In this document: piece by piece, positions 6,710 through 13,144 of the stretch
How the letters are laid out: each line of letters begins with the position of its first letter
Position numbering within the stretch: the first letter of the stretch is position 1
Assembly (NCBI GenBank): GCA_036475545.1
Contig: JAZGAE010000043.1
Coordinates: forward strand, 1-13,144
DNA: 13,144 nt
Direction: 5' to 3'
From: JAZGAE01 sp036475545
GTDB lineage: Bacteria; Pseudomonadota; Alphaproteobacteria; DATDPM01
Translations under genes and position numbers: made by a program
The notes under the pieces: model-generated
The model's input: only the letters and a program-made list of their open reading frames with translations
Told to the model about the DNA's origin: nothing
Database searches by the model: none

Positions 6710-7057
6710 ACCGCTGCAATGGTGGAGTCCGTCGCCGCCGACAGCTTCACCCGTGCCCGCCGCGCTCTTGGCGGTCGGCGTGCGAGGGGCGGTAAGCCGC
6801 GTCGCGCCGCGGCGCCGAGGGCGACGCCGGGAACACGGCGGGTCCCGTGGGACTTCCGGTGGGAGCCACTATGGGCCGCATCGCGGACAGGCCTGCACGC
6901 GTTCTGGTGTGGGTCGCGAATGCGGTTGCTCGCGACCGCCCGCGCCCACTCGTTTCCGTTTGCTGTTCCCCAGCAAAAGGGTTACGAACTTCCTCTGGTG
7001 CCGGGCCCTTCCTCCGCCCGGAAACCGCAGGTTTGAAGTACTTTCGAGGCTGACGCG
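6710..7057 (+). other. Non-coding gap between serC and hisZ with three hairpins
   Basis: No reading frame here has protein character. In the right half three inverted repeats follow each other on the plus strand: GGTCGCGA/TCGCGACC (6912-6919 and 6930-6937, 10-nt loop), TTTGCTG/CAGCAAA (6959-6965 and 6971-6977, 5-nt loop) and CCGGGC/GCCCGG (7001-7006 and 7016-7021, 9-nt loop). A small AAACC/GGTTT hairpin follows at 7022-7034. None ends in a T-tract. The series may be a structured leader of the hisZ-purA transcript. The left half (6710-6850) is GC-rich and featureless to me. I see no convincing sigma70 promoter. Confidence 0.45.
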
Positions 7058-8227
7058 ATGCCGTCCAACACGAACGACAGTGCGAACAAGGCGCTCTTGC
7101 CTGCCGGCCTTCGCGATGTCCTGCCGCCCGAAGCCGCCTTCGAGTCCGACGTCGTCTCGACGCTGATAGCCTGCTTCGTCAGCCATGGTTACGCCCGGGT
7201 CAGGCCGCCGCTCATCGAGTTCGAAGAGAGCTTGCTCGGCGCCGCCGGCGCTGCAACGGCGAGCGAGACCTTCCGCCTCATGGACCCGGTCTCGCAGCGC
7301 ATGATGGGCCTGCGCTCCGACATCACCGTGCAGGTCGCGCGCATCGCGACGACCCGGCTCGGCAACGCCCCCCGTCCGCTCAGGCTGTGTTACGCGGGCC
7401 AGGTGCTGCGGGTGAAGGGCACGCAGCTCCGCCCCGAGCGTCAGTTCGGCCAGGCCGGGGTCGAGCTCATTGGTTCCGACGCGGTGGCGGCCGACGCCGA
7501 GTTGGTCATGCTGGCGGTCGAGGCCCTGGAAGACTTGGGCCTCGGCGGTCTGTCGGTGGACCTCAACATGCCGACGCTGGTGCCGGCGGTGTGCGCCGAG
7601 TTCGGCATCGGCGACGGAGTCCCCTCCCGGCTGCGCGCCGCGCTCGACCACAAGGACGCGACCGCGGTGGCCGCCGAAGGAGGCGAGGCGGCCTCGACGC
7701 TCGGCGCGCTCCTGGAGGCGGCGGGTCCGGCCGAGAAGGCCCTGGCGGCGCTGCACGGGCTTGCGCTTCCCGGCGCCGCGGCGGCCGAGCGCGACCGGCT
7801 GACCGAGGGAGTCGAGCACCTCCGCGGCCAAGCCCCGGCAATCAAGCTCACCATCGACCCGGTGGAGCATCGCGGGTTCGAGTACCACACCGGGATGTGC
7901 TTCACCCTGTTCGCGGGCACCGTGCACGGCGAGCTCGGCCGCGGCGGCCGGTACCTGGCCGGCGCCGACGTCAACGACTCCGGCGGGGAGCCGGCGACCG
8001 GCTTCACCCTGTTCATGGACACGGTGTTGCGGGCTCTGCCGCGGCCCGAAGCCGCCAGGCGGCTGTTCCTGCCCGCCGGCACGCCGGCGTCGGAGGGTGC
8101 GCGCTTGCGCGGCGACGGCTGGGTGACGGTGAGCGGGCTCGACGAGGTGGCGGACGTGCCGGCCGAGGCGCGCCGGCTCGAGTGCAGCCACGCGCTCGTC
8201 CAGGGCAAGATCGTTTCCGTGACGTAA
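7058..8227 (+). CDS. hisZ: ATP phosphoribosyltransferase regulatory subunit
   Basis: HisZ is a catalytically inactive paralogue of histidyl-tRNA synthetase. It pairs with the short form of HisG to make the first enzyme of histidine synthesis and gives it feedback control. The 389-residue product has the class II synthetase-like core: an LLPAGLRDVLPPEA start (residues 13-26), the motif-2-like RSDITVQVARIA, the RQFGQAGVELIG segment, and GFEYHTGMCFTLFA near residue 272 followed by GRGGRYL. It lacks the C-terminal anticodon-binding domain of a real HisS, which identifies it as HisZ. The start follows a modest GAGG. purA begins 24 bp after its stop, so the two are probably cotranscribed. No hisG is in the window, yet a short-form hisG is expected elsewhere because HisZ works only with it. 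Confidence 0.93.
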   Translation: MPSNTNDSANKALLPAGLRDVLPPEAAFESDVVSTLIACFVSHGYARVRPPLIEFEESLLGAAGAATASETFRLMDPVSQRMMGLRSDITVQVARIATTRLGNAPRPLRLCYAGQVLRVKGTQLRPERQFGQAGVELIGSDAVAADAELVMLAVEALEDLGLGGLSVDLNMPTLVPAVCAEFGIGDGVPSRLRAALDHKDATAVAAEGGEAASTLGALLEAAGPAEKALAALHGLALPGAAAAERDRLTEGVEHLRGQAPAIKLTIDPVEHRGFEYHTGMCFTLFAGTVHGELGRGGRYLAGADVNDSGGEPATGFTLFMDTVLRALPRPEAARRLFLPAGTPASEGARLRGDGWVTVSGLDEVADVPAEARRLECSHALVQGKIVSVT

Positions 8228-8251
8228 CTCTCCGCGGAGGGTGGGAGTGCA

Positions 8252-9522
<1,271 letters not shown>

Positions 9523-9544
<22 letters not shown>

Positions 9545-9614
9545 CCTCACTTACGGGGGAACGCCCGCGCGCGATCCCTTCGCCGACTGACCTCACTTAC
9601 GGGGGAACGCTCGC
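9523..9614. repeat. 46-bp tandem duplication of the purA 3' end
   Basis: Two consecutive 46-bp units (9523-9568 and 9569-9614) begin GCGCGATCCCTTCGCCGACT and continue GACCTCACTTACGGGGGAAC. They differ at a single base (C 9565 versus T 9611). The first unit contains the last purA codons and its TGA stop; the second is a non-coding copy after the stop. A short GCGCG at the junctions could have promoted slippage or unequal exchange. The high identity suggests a recent event. Confidence 0.9.
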
Positions 9615-9654
9615 GCGCGTCCCGTGAATGGGCGGGGCCCGTGAACCGGTCCTG

Positions 9655-9960
9655 AAGCACTATCCGATAAGATGGAACCATTTGACCGGGATGAATTTGC
9701 GTCGTGGCTAGGCGCGCTTCGCATGGCGATGTGGGTCATCGGCAAAGATGCGCAACGACGCCACGGCGCAAAAGCACCCGGCCTCCTGCCTGCGCGAAGC
9801 CGGAGCTTCGCTTCGGCGAAGGCAGGTCGGTGGGGCAAATCGGCTCCCCGGGTTCGTTGCGGCGCTCGCCCGATGCACCACATCGCGCTTCGCACCGCGC
9901 CTGCCCGGAAAACCGATTTGCCACCATCAAATTGATTCCATCTTATCCGATAGTGCTCTA
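9655..9960. repeat. Long palindromic (MITE-like) element, copy 2
   Basis: This is a second copy of the element at 210-477, about 305 bp long. The left end reads AGCACTATCCGATAAGATGG and the right end CCATCTTATCCGATAGTGCT. The interior follows copy 1 closely, including the stretch GCAACGACGCCACGGCG and the stem 9726-9742 with 9870-9886. Extra length comes from a nested palindrome at 9785-9826. Compared with copy 1, three consecutive positions in the left arm (9667-9669) and the three facing them in the right arm (9944-9946) have changed together, keeping the pairing. The outermost bases of the left end are degraded. The element lies between the convergent genes purA and rpoH, where its hairpin could also stop transcription. 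Confidence 0.8.
9785..9826. repeat. Nested 42-bp palindrome inside element copy 2
   Basis: The arms CCTGCCTGCGCGAAGC (9785-9800) and GCTTCGGCGAAGGCAGG (9810-9826) are nearly complementary around a short CGGAGCTTC centre. Copy 1 lacks this block: there GGCC is followed almost directly by TTCGGTGGGG. It therefore looks like a separate small palindromic repeat inserted near the loop of the larger hairpin. Similar GC-rich hairpin repeats are common in alphaproteobacterial genomes, but I cannot assign a family. Confidence 0.7.
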
Positions 9961-10020
9961 AAGGCAGGCATCGGCCGCGCCGCCTCCACCCCGAGTCGTG
10001 CGACCGGCCGCGCCAAGGAG

Positions 10021-10050
10021 GAAAAAAAGAGAGCCCCCTAAGGGGCCCTC
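10021..10050 (-). terminator. Rho-independent terminator of rpoH
   Basis: On the minus strand GAGGGCCCC (10050-10042), a TTAG loop and GGGGCTCTC (10037-10029) form a 9-bp stem with one G-U pair. Seven T residues (10028-10022) follow immediately. This is the classical intrinsic terminator form. It lies about 50 bp beyond the rpoH stop and oriented for it, between rpoH and the palindromic element. Confidence 0.93.
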
Positions 10051-10099
10051 CGCATTATGGAGAACGGCGGCCCGGCCCGGCGGCCGGGCGGCCCGGGCG

Positions 10100-10987
10100 T
10101 CAGCCGCTGAGCCGCTTCTCAATCGAGAGGTTGCGCATCGCCTTCTGGAGCTTCTCGAAGGCGCGGACCTCGATCTGACGCACCCGCTCCCGCGAAATGC
10201 TGTAGACCTTGCTGAGCTGCTCGAGCGTCAGCGGATCGTCGCGCAGGCGCCGCTCGGTGAGGATGTGCCTCTCACGCTCGTTCAGCGTGGCCATCGCCTC
10301 GGTGAGCAGGCGGCGGCGGTTGCCGAGCTCTTCCGCTTCCGCCAGCGACGTCTCCTGGCTCTCGCTGTCGTCCACCAGCCAGTCGATCCATTCGCCGTCG
10401 TTGTCCGCGCGAAGCGGCGCGTTCAGCGAATGGTCCGCCCCCGCCAGCCGGCGGTTCATGTTGATGACGTCCTGCTCGGACACGTTCAGTTTGTCGGCGA
10501 TCGTCTTGACGTGCTCGGGCGACATGTCGCCCTCCTCGATCGCCTGGATCTGCCCCTTGAGCCTGCGCAGGTTGAAGAACAGCTTCTTCTGCGCGGCCGT
10601 GGTTCCCATCTTGACCAGCGACCAGGAGTGCAGGATGTACTCCTGGATCGCCGCGCGGATCCACCACATGGCGTAGGTGGCGAGACGGAAGCCACGGTCC
10701 GGGTCGAAGCGCTTGACGGCCTGCATCATGCCGACGTTGCCTTCGGCGATCAGCTCGTTGACCGGCAGACCGTAGCCGCGATATCCCATCGCGATCTTGG
10801 CGACGAGCCGAAGGTGGCTGGTCACCAGCTTGTGCGCAGCTTCGCTGTCGCCATGCTCGCGCCACCTCTTGGCGAGCATGAACTCCTCGTCAGGGGTGAG
10901 CATGGGGAACTTGCGGATCTCCTCGAGGTAACGCGAGAGTCCGTTCTCGCGACTGATCGAGGGTAAGCTTCGGTAGGCGAATGCCAT
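10100..10987 (-). CDS. rpoH: RNA polymerase heat-shock sigma factor (sigma32)
   Basis: RpoH directs RNA polymerase to heat-shock promoters. The 295-residue product has sigma region 2 (ELIAEGNVGMMQAVKRFD and RLATYAMWWIRAAIQEYI, about 78-118), the RpoH box QKKLFFNLR (133-141) that separates RpoH from other sigma70 proteins, and the region 4 helix-turn-helix (LTLEQLSKVYSISRERVRQIE, of which SRERVRQIE is the core, about 253-273). I place the start at ATG 10987. AGGA lies 11 nt before it, whereas an in-frame GTG at 10996 would leave only 2 nt to the same AGGA. A strong promoter and a clear terminator frame the gene as a single-gene unit downstream of rluD. The AT-rich leader of roughly 75 nt may add post-transcriptional control, as is known for rpoH in other bacteria. 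Confidence 0.97.
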   Translation of the reverse strand: MAFAYRSLPSISRENGLSRYLEEIRKFPMLTPDEEFMLAKRWREHGDSEAAHKLVTSHLRLVAKIAMGYRGYGLPVNELIAEGNVGMMQAVKRFDPDRGFRLATYAMWWIRAAIQEYILHSWSLVKMGTTAAQKKLFFNLRRLKGQIQAIEEGDMSPEHVKTIADKLNVSEQDVINMNRRLAGADHSLNAPLRADNDGEWIDWLVDDSESQETSLAEAEELGNRRRLLTEAMATLNERERHILTERRLRDDPLTLEQLSKVYSISRERVRQIEVRAFEKLQKAMRNLSIEKRLSG

Positions 10988-11068
10988 GAGAATCACTTTC
11001 CTGAAATCAATTAATCTATCGGGAACTCTGGACGGGAAGGCACATTAGCATTCCCTAAATCTGCTGCC

Positions 11069-11097
11069 AATTTAGCCCCCCGCCGAGTCGCTGTCAA
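11069..11097 (-). promoter_or_regulatory. Sigma70 promoter of rpoH
   Basis: On the minus strand a perfect TTGACA (11097-11092) is followed after 17 nt by TAAATT (11074-11069), which matches four of six -10 positions. Initiation would be near 11062, giving a leader of about 75 nt before the rpoH ATG. A second TATAAT overlaps just upstream (about 11103-11098), without a good -35. The -10 box sits inside CTAAAT/ATTTAG, a small inverted repeat on the minus strand. Confidence is high for the box match and lower for actual use. Confidence 0.75.
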
Positions 11098-11103
11098 TTA
11101 TAA

Positions 11104-11120
11104 TAGACTAAATTGGTCTA
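11104..11120. promoter_or_regulatory. Inverted repeat upstream of the rpoH -35 box (possible operator)
   Basis: TAGAC (11104-11108) and GTCTA (11116-11120) flank a 7-nt spacer, 6 bp upstream of the rpoH -35 box in an AT-rich island that stands out from the GC-rich surroundings. It also lies just after the rluD stop. It could bind a regulator of rpoH or act as an upstream promoter element. It is too short and T-poor to be a strong rluD terminator. Confidence 0.35.
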
Positions 11121-11132
11121 GTATATACTTTT

Positions 11133-12113
11133 TTAAAATACCTCTAGGATGTCTATTACCTCATTGATATCGTGTGGCAAATCCGAGGAGAATTCAAGCC
11201 GTTTCCCGCTTGCCGGATGTTCAAAGCCGATCAAATGAGCGTGAAGGGCGTGGCGGGTGAAGCCCTTGAGGGCATCCGTGAGCGCCGCGCCGGCCCCCCG
11301 CACGCGCCTGGCGGGGCCGCCCCCATAGGTGCGGTCGCCGACGATGGGGTGGCCCTTTGCCGCCAGGTGGACGCGGATCTGGTGGGTGCGCCCTGTCTCG
11401 AGGCGGCATTCGATGAGGCTCGCCCGCTCGCCCAGGGCCCGCAACAGCCGGTAACGGGTGACGGCGGGTTTGCCCCCCCGCGCCACCACGGCCATCTTCT
11501 TGCGGTTGCGGGGATTGCGCCCGATGTTGCCGGTGATCACCCCCGTGCCCGGCCGCGGGATCCCCCACACCAACGCCGTGTAGGCGCGAGTGATGCGCCG
11601 CGAGGCGAACTGGGCCGAAAGCTTCGCGTGGGCGGCGTCGGTCTTGGCCACGACCATGAGGCCGCTCGTGTCCTTGTCCAACCGGTGGACGATCCCGGGT
11701 CGGAGCACGCCGCCGATGCCGGAAAGGCTGTCGCCGCAATGGGCGAGTAGGGCGTTGACCAGGGTCGAGTCCCGGTTCCCCGGGGCCGGATGGACGACGA
11801 GTCCCGCCGGCTTGTCGACGACGATCACCTCGTCGTCCTCGTAGACGACGTCGAGCACGATTCGCTGCGGCTTGGGCCGCGCCGGCACAGGCTCCGGCAC
11901 GATGACGGCGAAGGACTGCCCATGTTTGACCCGGTAGGAGGGGTCGGCTATCGTCTCCCCGCTCGCCGTCACCCGGCGTTGTTCGATGAGCCCCTTGAGC
12001 CGGGTGCGTGAGAGCTCGGGCAGCGCCGCCGAAAGGAACTTGTCCAGCCGCGCGCCGGCGTCGTCCGGGCTGGCCCGGACGCGGTACAGGCTCTCCTTGC
12101 TGTCGGGTGCCAT
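11133..12113 (-). CDS. rluD: 23S rRNA pseudouridine synthase, RluD family
   Basis: RluD-family enzymes isomerise uridines in helix 69 of 23S rRNA (E. coli positions 1911, 1915 and 1917). The 326-residue product has an N-terminal S4 RNA-binding domain (ARLDKFLSAALPELSRTRLK, from residue 21) and then the catalytic domain with HRLDKDTSG (143-151), in which Asp146 is the catalytic aspartate. ETGRTHQIRVHLA and GHPIVGDRTYGG follow. I choose ATG 12113 because the upstream in-frame extension to 12209 would read through the start of the divergent gene and has no family character. No strong Shine-Dalgarno precedes it. rpoH follows downstream on the same strand, a common alphaproteobacterial arrangement. 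The exact target uridines are inferred from the family. Confidence 0.93.
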   Translation of the reverse strand: MAPDSKESLYRVRASPDDAGARLDKFLSAALPELSRTRLKGLIEQRRVTASGETIADPSYRVKHGQSFAVIVPEPVPARPKPQRIVLDVVYEDDEVIVVDKPAGLVVHPAPGNRDSTLVNALLAHCGDSLSGIGGVLRPGIVHRLDKDTSGLMVVAKTDAAHAKLSAQFASRRITRAYTALVWGIPRPGTGVITGNIGRNPRNRKKMAVVARGGKPAVTRYRLLRALGERASLIECRLETGRTHQIRVHLAAKGHPIVGDRTYGGGPARRVRGAGAALTDALKGFTRHALHAHLIGFEHPASGKRLEFSSDLPHDINEVIDILEVF

Positions 12114-12135
12114 CGGCCGAAGACTGGACCCAACC

Positions 12136-12474
12136 ATGCAGGCACTCAAGGCCCTCGTGATCTTCATGGGCGTCCTGATCGTGGCCGGCACCACCGTCGT
12201 CTTCGTCACGATCTACCAGCGGCTCACCGCGGACTCCGGCGAGGACGAGGCCGCCGCCGGTGCGGAGCCCGGCGTCCTCGCGCCGGCGCACCTGCCCGCC
12301 TTCGGCGCGAAGAACGTCGCCCTTCCCCCGGGCTCCGAGGTCGAGGACATGGCGGTGGCGGATGGCCGGCTCGTCCTCCGCTTGAGGCTCGGGGACGGCG
12401 GCCGCCGGATCCTGGTGCTGGACCTCGGCGACGGCGCGGTTCTCGGGACCATTGATCTCGATCCGGCGCAATGA
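12136..12474 (+). CDS. Small single-pass membrane protein, DUF6476-like
   Basis: The 112-residue product starts MQALKALVIF and has one clear membrane segment at about residues 5-27 (ALVIFMGVLIVAGTTVVFVT), then a periplasmic or outer domain of short beta-like repeats (VEDMAVADGRLVLRLRLGDGG, with VADGRLVLRL as core). The segment probably acts as an uncleaved anchor. The pattern and its place beside rluD resemble the uncharacterised alphaproteobacterial family I know as DUF6476; the function is unknown. ATG 12136 is chosen because the hydrophobic segment follows at once; the longer frame is antisense to rluD. It starts only 22 bp from the divergent rluD start codon. Its stop overlaps the start of the peptidase gene by ATGA, which implies translational coupling and perhaps a shared role. 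Confidence 0.8.
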   Translation: MQALKALVIFMGVLIVAGTTVVFVTIYQRLTADSGEDEAAAGAEPGVLAPAHLPAFGAKNVALPPGSEVEDMAVADGRLVLRLRLGDGGRRILVLDLGDGAVLGTIDLDPAQ

Positions 12475-12962
12475 TCTTCCTCTCCCGCGCCCAGCTCAAG
12501 GAAATCGCCGACGCCGCCGAGGCGGCGTATCCCGGCGAATGCTGCGGGTTCATCGTGGGCCGGCCGCGCGGCAACGCCGACCTCGAGGTCACCCGCCTGG
12601 TGGCGAGTCCCAACGTCTCGGGCGAAGCGGTGCCCGAGGGCGCGCGGCGCGACCGCTTCGAGGTGGACCCGGAGCTCAGGCTCAAGGTCCAGCGCGAGCT
12701 GGGCGACGGGCCCGAGCGCATCATCGGCCTCTATCACTCCCACCCCGGACACGGCGCCCAACCTTCGGCCTTCGACCTCGAGTCGGTGTGGGAGCCGGAG
12801 TTCGTGTGGCTGATCACGGCCGTGGAAGAGGGCCAGGCGGTGCACACCACGGCCCACGTGCTGGACCCGGAGGGCCGGCAGTTCCGCGAGATCGGCTTGC
12901 GCACCACCGACTGGAAGCCCTATCCCGTGCGCGGCCCCTTGCCCGGCAAGGCCGGCGCCTGA
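12471..12962 (+). CDS. M67 family (JAMM/MPN+) metallopeptidase
   Basis: The 163-residue product is a complete single-domain JAMM protein. It has the upstream glutamate Glu23 in PGECCGF and the zinc signature HSHPGHGAQPSAFD. His89, His91 and Asp102 fit H-x-H-x10-D exactly, with the conserved Ser99. Enzymes of this type cut isopeptide or C-terminal peptide bonds, and bacterial members often process ubiquitin-like sulfur carriers such as ThiS, MoaD or CysO-like proteins. No carrier or E1-like gene is visible here, so the substrate is unknown. The ATG overlaps the stop of the preceding small membrane-protein gene (ATGA). With all metal ligands present the enzyme should be active. Confidence 0.93.
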   Translation: MIFLSRAQLKEIADAAEAAYPGECCGFIVGRPRGNADLEVTRLVASPNVSGEAVPEGARRDRFEVDPELRLKVQRELGDGPERIIGLYHSHPGHGAQPSAFDLESVWEPEFVWLITAVEEGQAVHTTAHVLDPEGRQFREIGLRTTDWKPYPVRGPLPGKAGA

Positions 12963-13061
12963 GCCCCTGCCGCCAGCGGGCCGGGTTCACCGTTTCTTTA
13001 CCCTCGCCCCATAGCGTCGGCGGCCTCCGAGGCCCGCAGCGGCGCAGCCGCGCCGGGGGTG

Positions 13062-13144
13062 ATGATGACGTCGCACGGCGGCGCAGCCCAAGCCGAGAAC
13101 GGCCCCAAACAGGTGATGGCGATGGAGGACGCGTTCGCGCTCGC
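13062..13144 (+). CDS. Start of an unidentified gene (partial)
   Basis: A frame opening MMTSHGGAAQAENGPKQVMA stays open to the window edge (27 codons). A GGGGG run at 13055-13059 lies 5 nt before the second ATG (13065) and could serve as a ribosome binding site. The end of the fragment (MEDAFALA) hints at the start of a helix, as in TPR proteins, but this is a guess. The 99-bp gap before it contains a small GGCCT/AGGCC hairpin (13023-13035). The product cannot be named. Confidence 0.4.
   Translation, partial: MMTSHGGAAQAENGPKQVMAMEDAFAL

Noticed and set aside
9655..9960. CRISPR array or attachment site at the repeats near purA
   Set aside because: There are no regularly spaced short direct repeats. 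The structure is one inverted element plus one two-unit tandem duplication, and there is no integrase or tRNA nearby.
11221..12471. A 416-codon minus-strand frame over rluD and the small membrane-protein gene
   Set aside because: It is out of frame with rluD and antisense to the membrane protein, with no domain signature.

Overview
The window is a high-GC chromosomal segment whose gene content and order point to an alphaproteobacterium, most likely of the Rhodospirillales type. The supporting signs are the rluD-rpoH pair next to a small membrane protein and a JAMM (M67) peptidase, the alphaproteobacterial/Methanosarcina-type phosphoserine aminotransferase, a stand-alone hisZ in front of purA, and thiC under a TPP riboswitch. 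I see no prophage, CRISPR array, transposase gene, tRNA or rRNA. The content is mostly housekeeping, and the unusual material lies between the genes.

Layout. Positions 1-102 (minus) hold the possible start of a gene that runs off the left edge. Positions 103-560 are non-coding and contain a short perfect hairpin and a 268-bp, near full-length palindromic element. A glutathione S-transferase-like gene follows (561-1265, plus). It converges on thiC (3140-1311, minus), which is preceded by a TPP riboswitch (3380-3244), a plausible sigma70 promoter just upstream of it, and a likely SD-sequestering hairpin. Divergent from thiC is an SLC13-type anion permease with two RCK_C domains (3605-5449). serC (5546-6709) comes next, then a 348-bp gap with several hairpins, then hisZ (7058-8227) and purA (8252-9544), which look like an operon.

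The purA/rpoH convergent gap holds a 46-bp tandem duplication of the purA 3' end, a second copy of the palindromic element carrying a nested 42-bp palindrome, and a textbook intrinsic terminator for rpoH. rpoH (10987-10100, minus) has a strong TTGACA-17-TAAATT promoter. Upstream is rluD (12113-11133, minus), divergent by only 22 bp from a two-gene unit: a small one-TM protein (12136-12474) and an M67/JAMM peptidase (12471-12962) that overlap by ATGA. A further gene seems to start at 13062 and runs off the right edge.

Functionally the window combines thiamine (thiC), serine (serC), histidine (hisZ) and purine (purA) synthesis with heat-shock control (rpoH) and 23S rRNA pseudouridylation (rluD). 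I did not find a convincing new multi-gene system. The most interesting signal is the pair of long palindromic elements. Their terminal arms differ between copies by paired, compensating substitutions, which suggests that the hairpin itself is what selection or a mobilising enzyme recognises.
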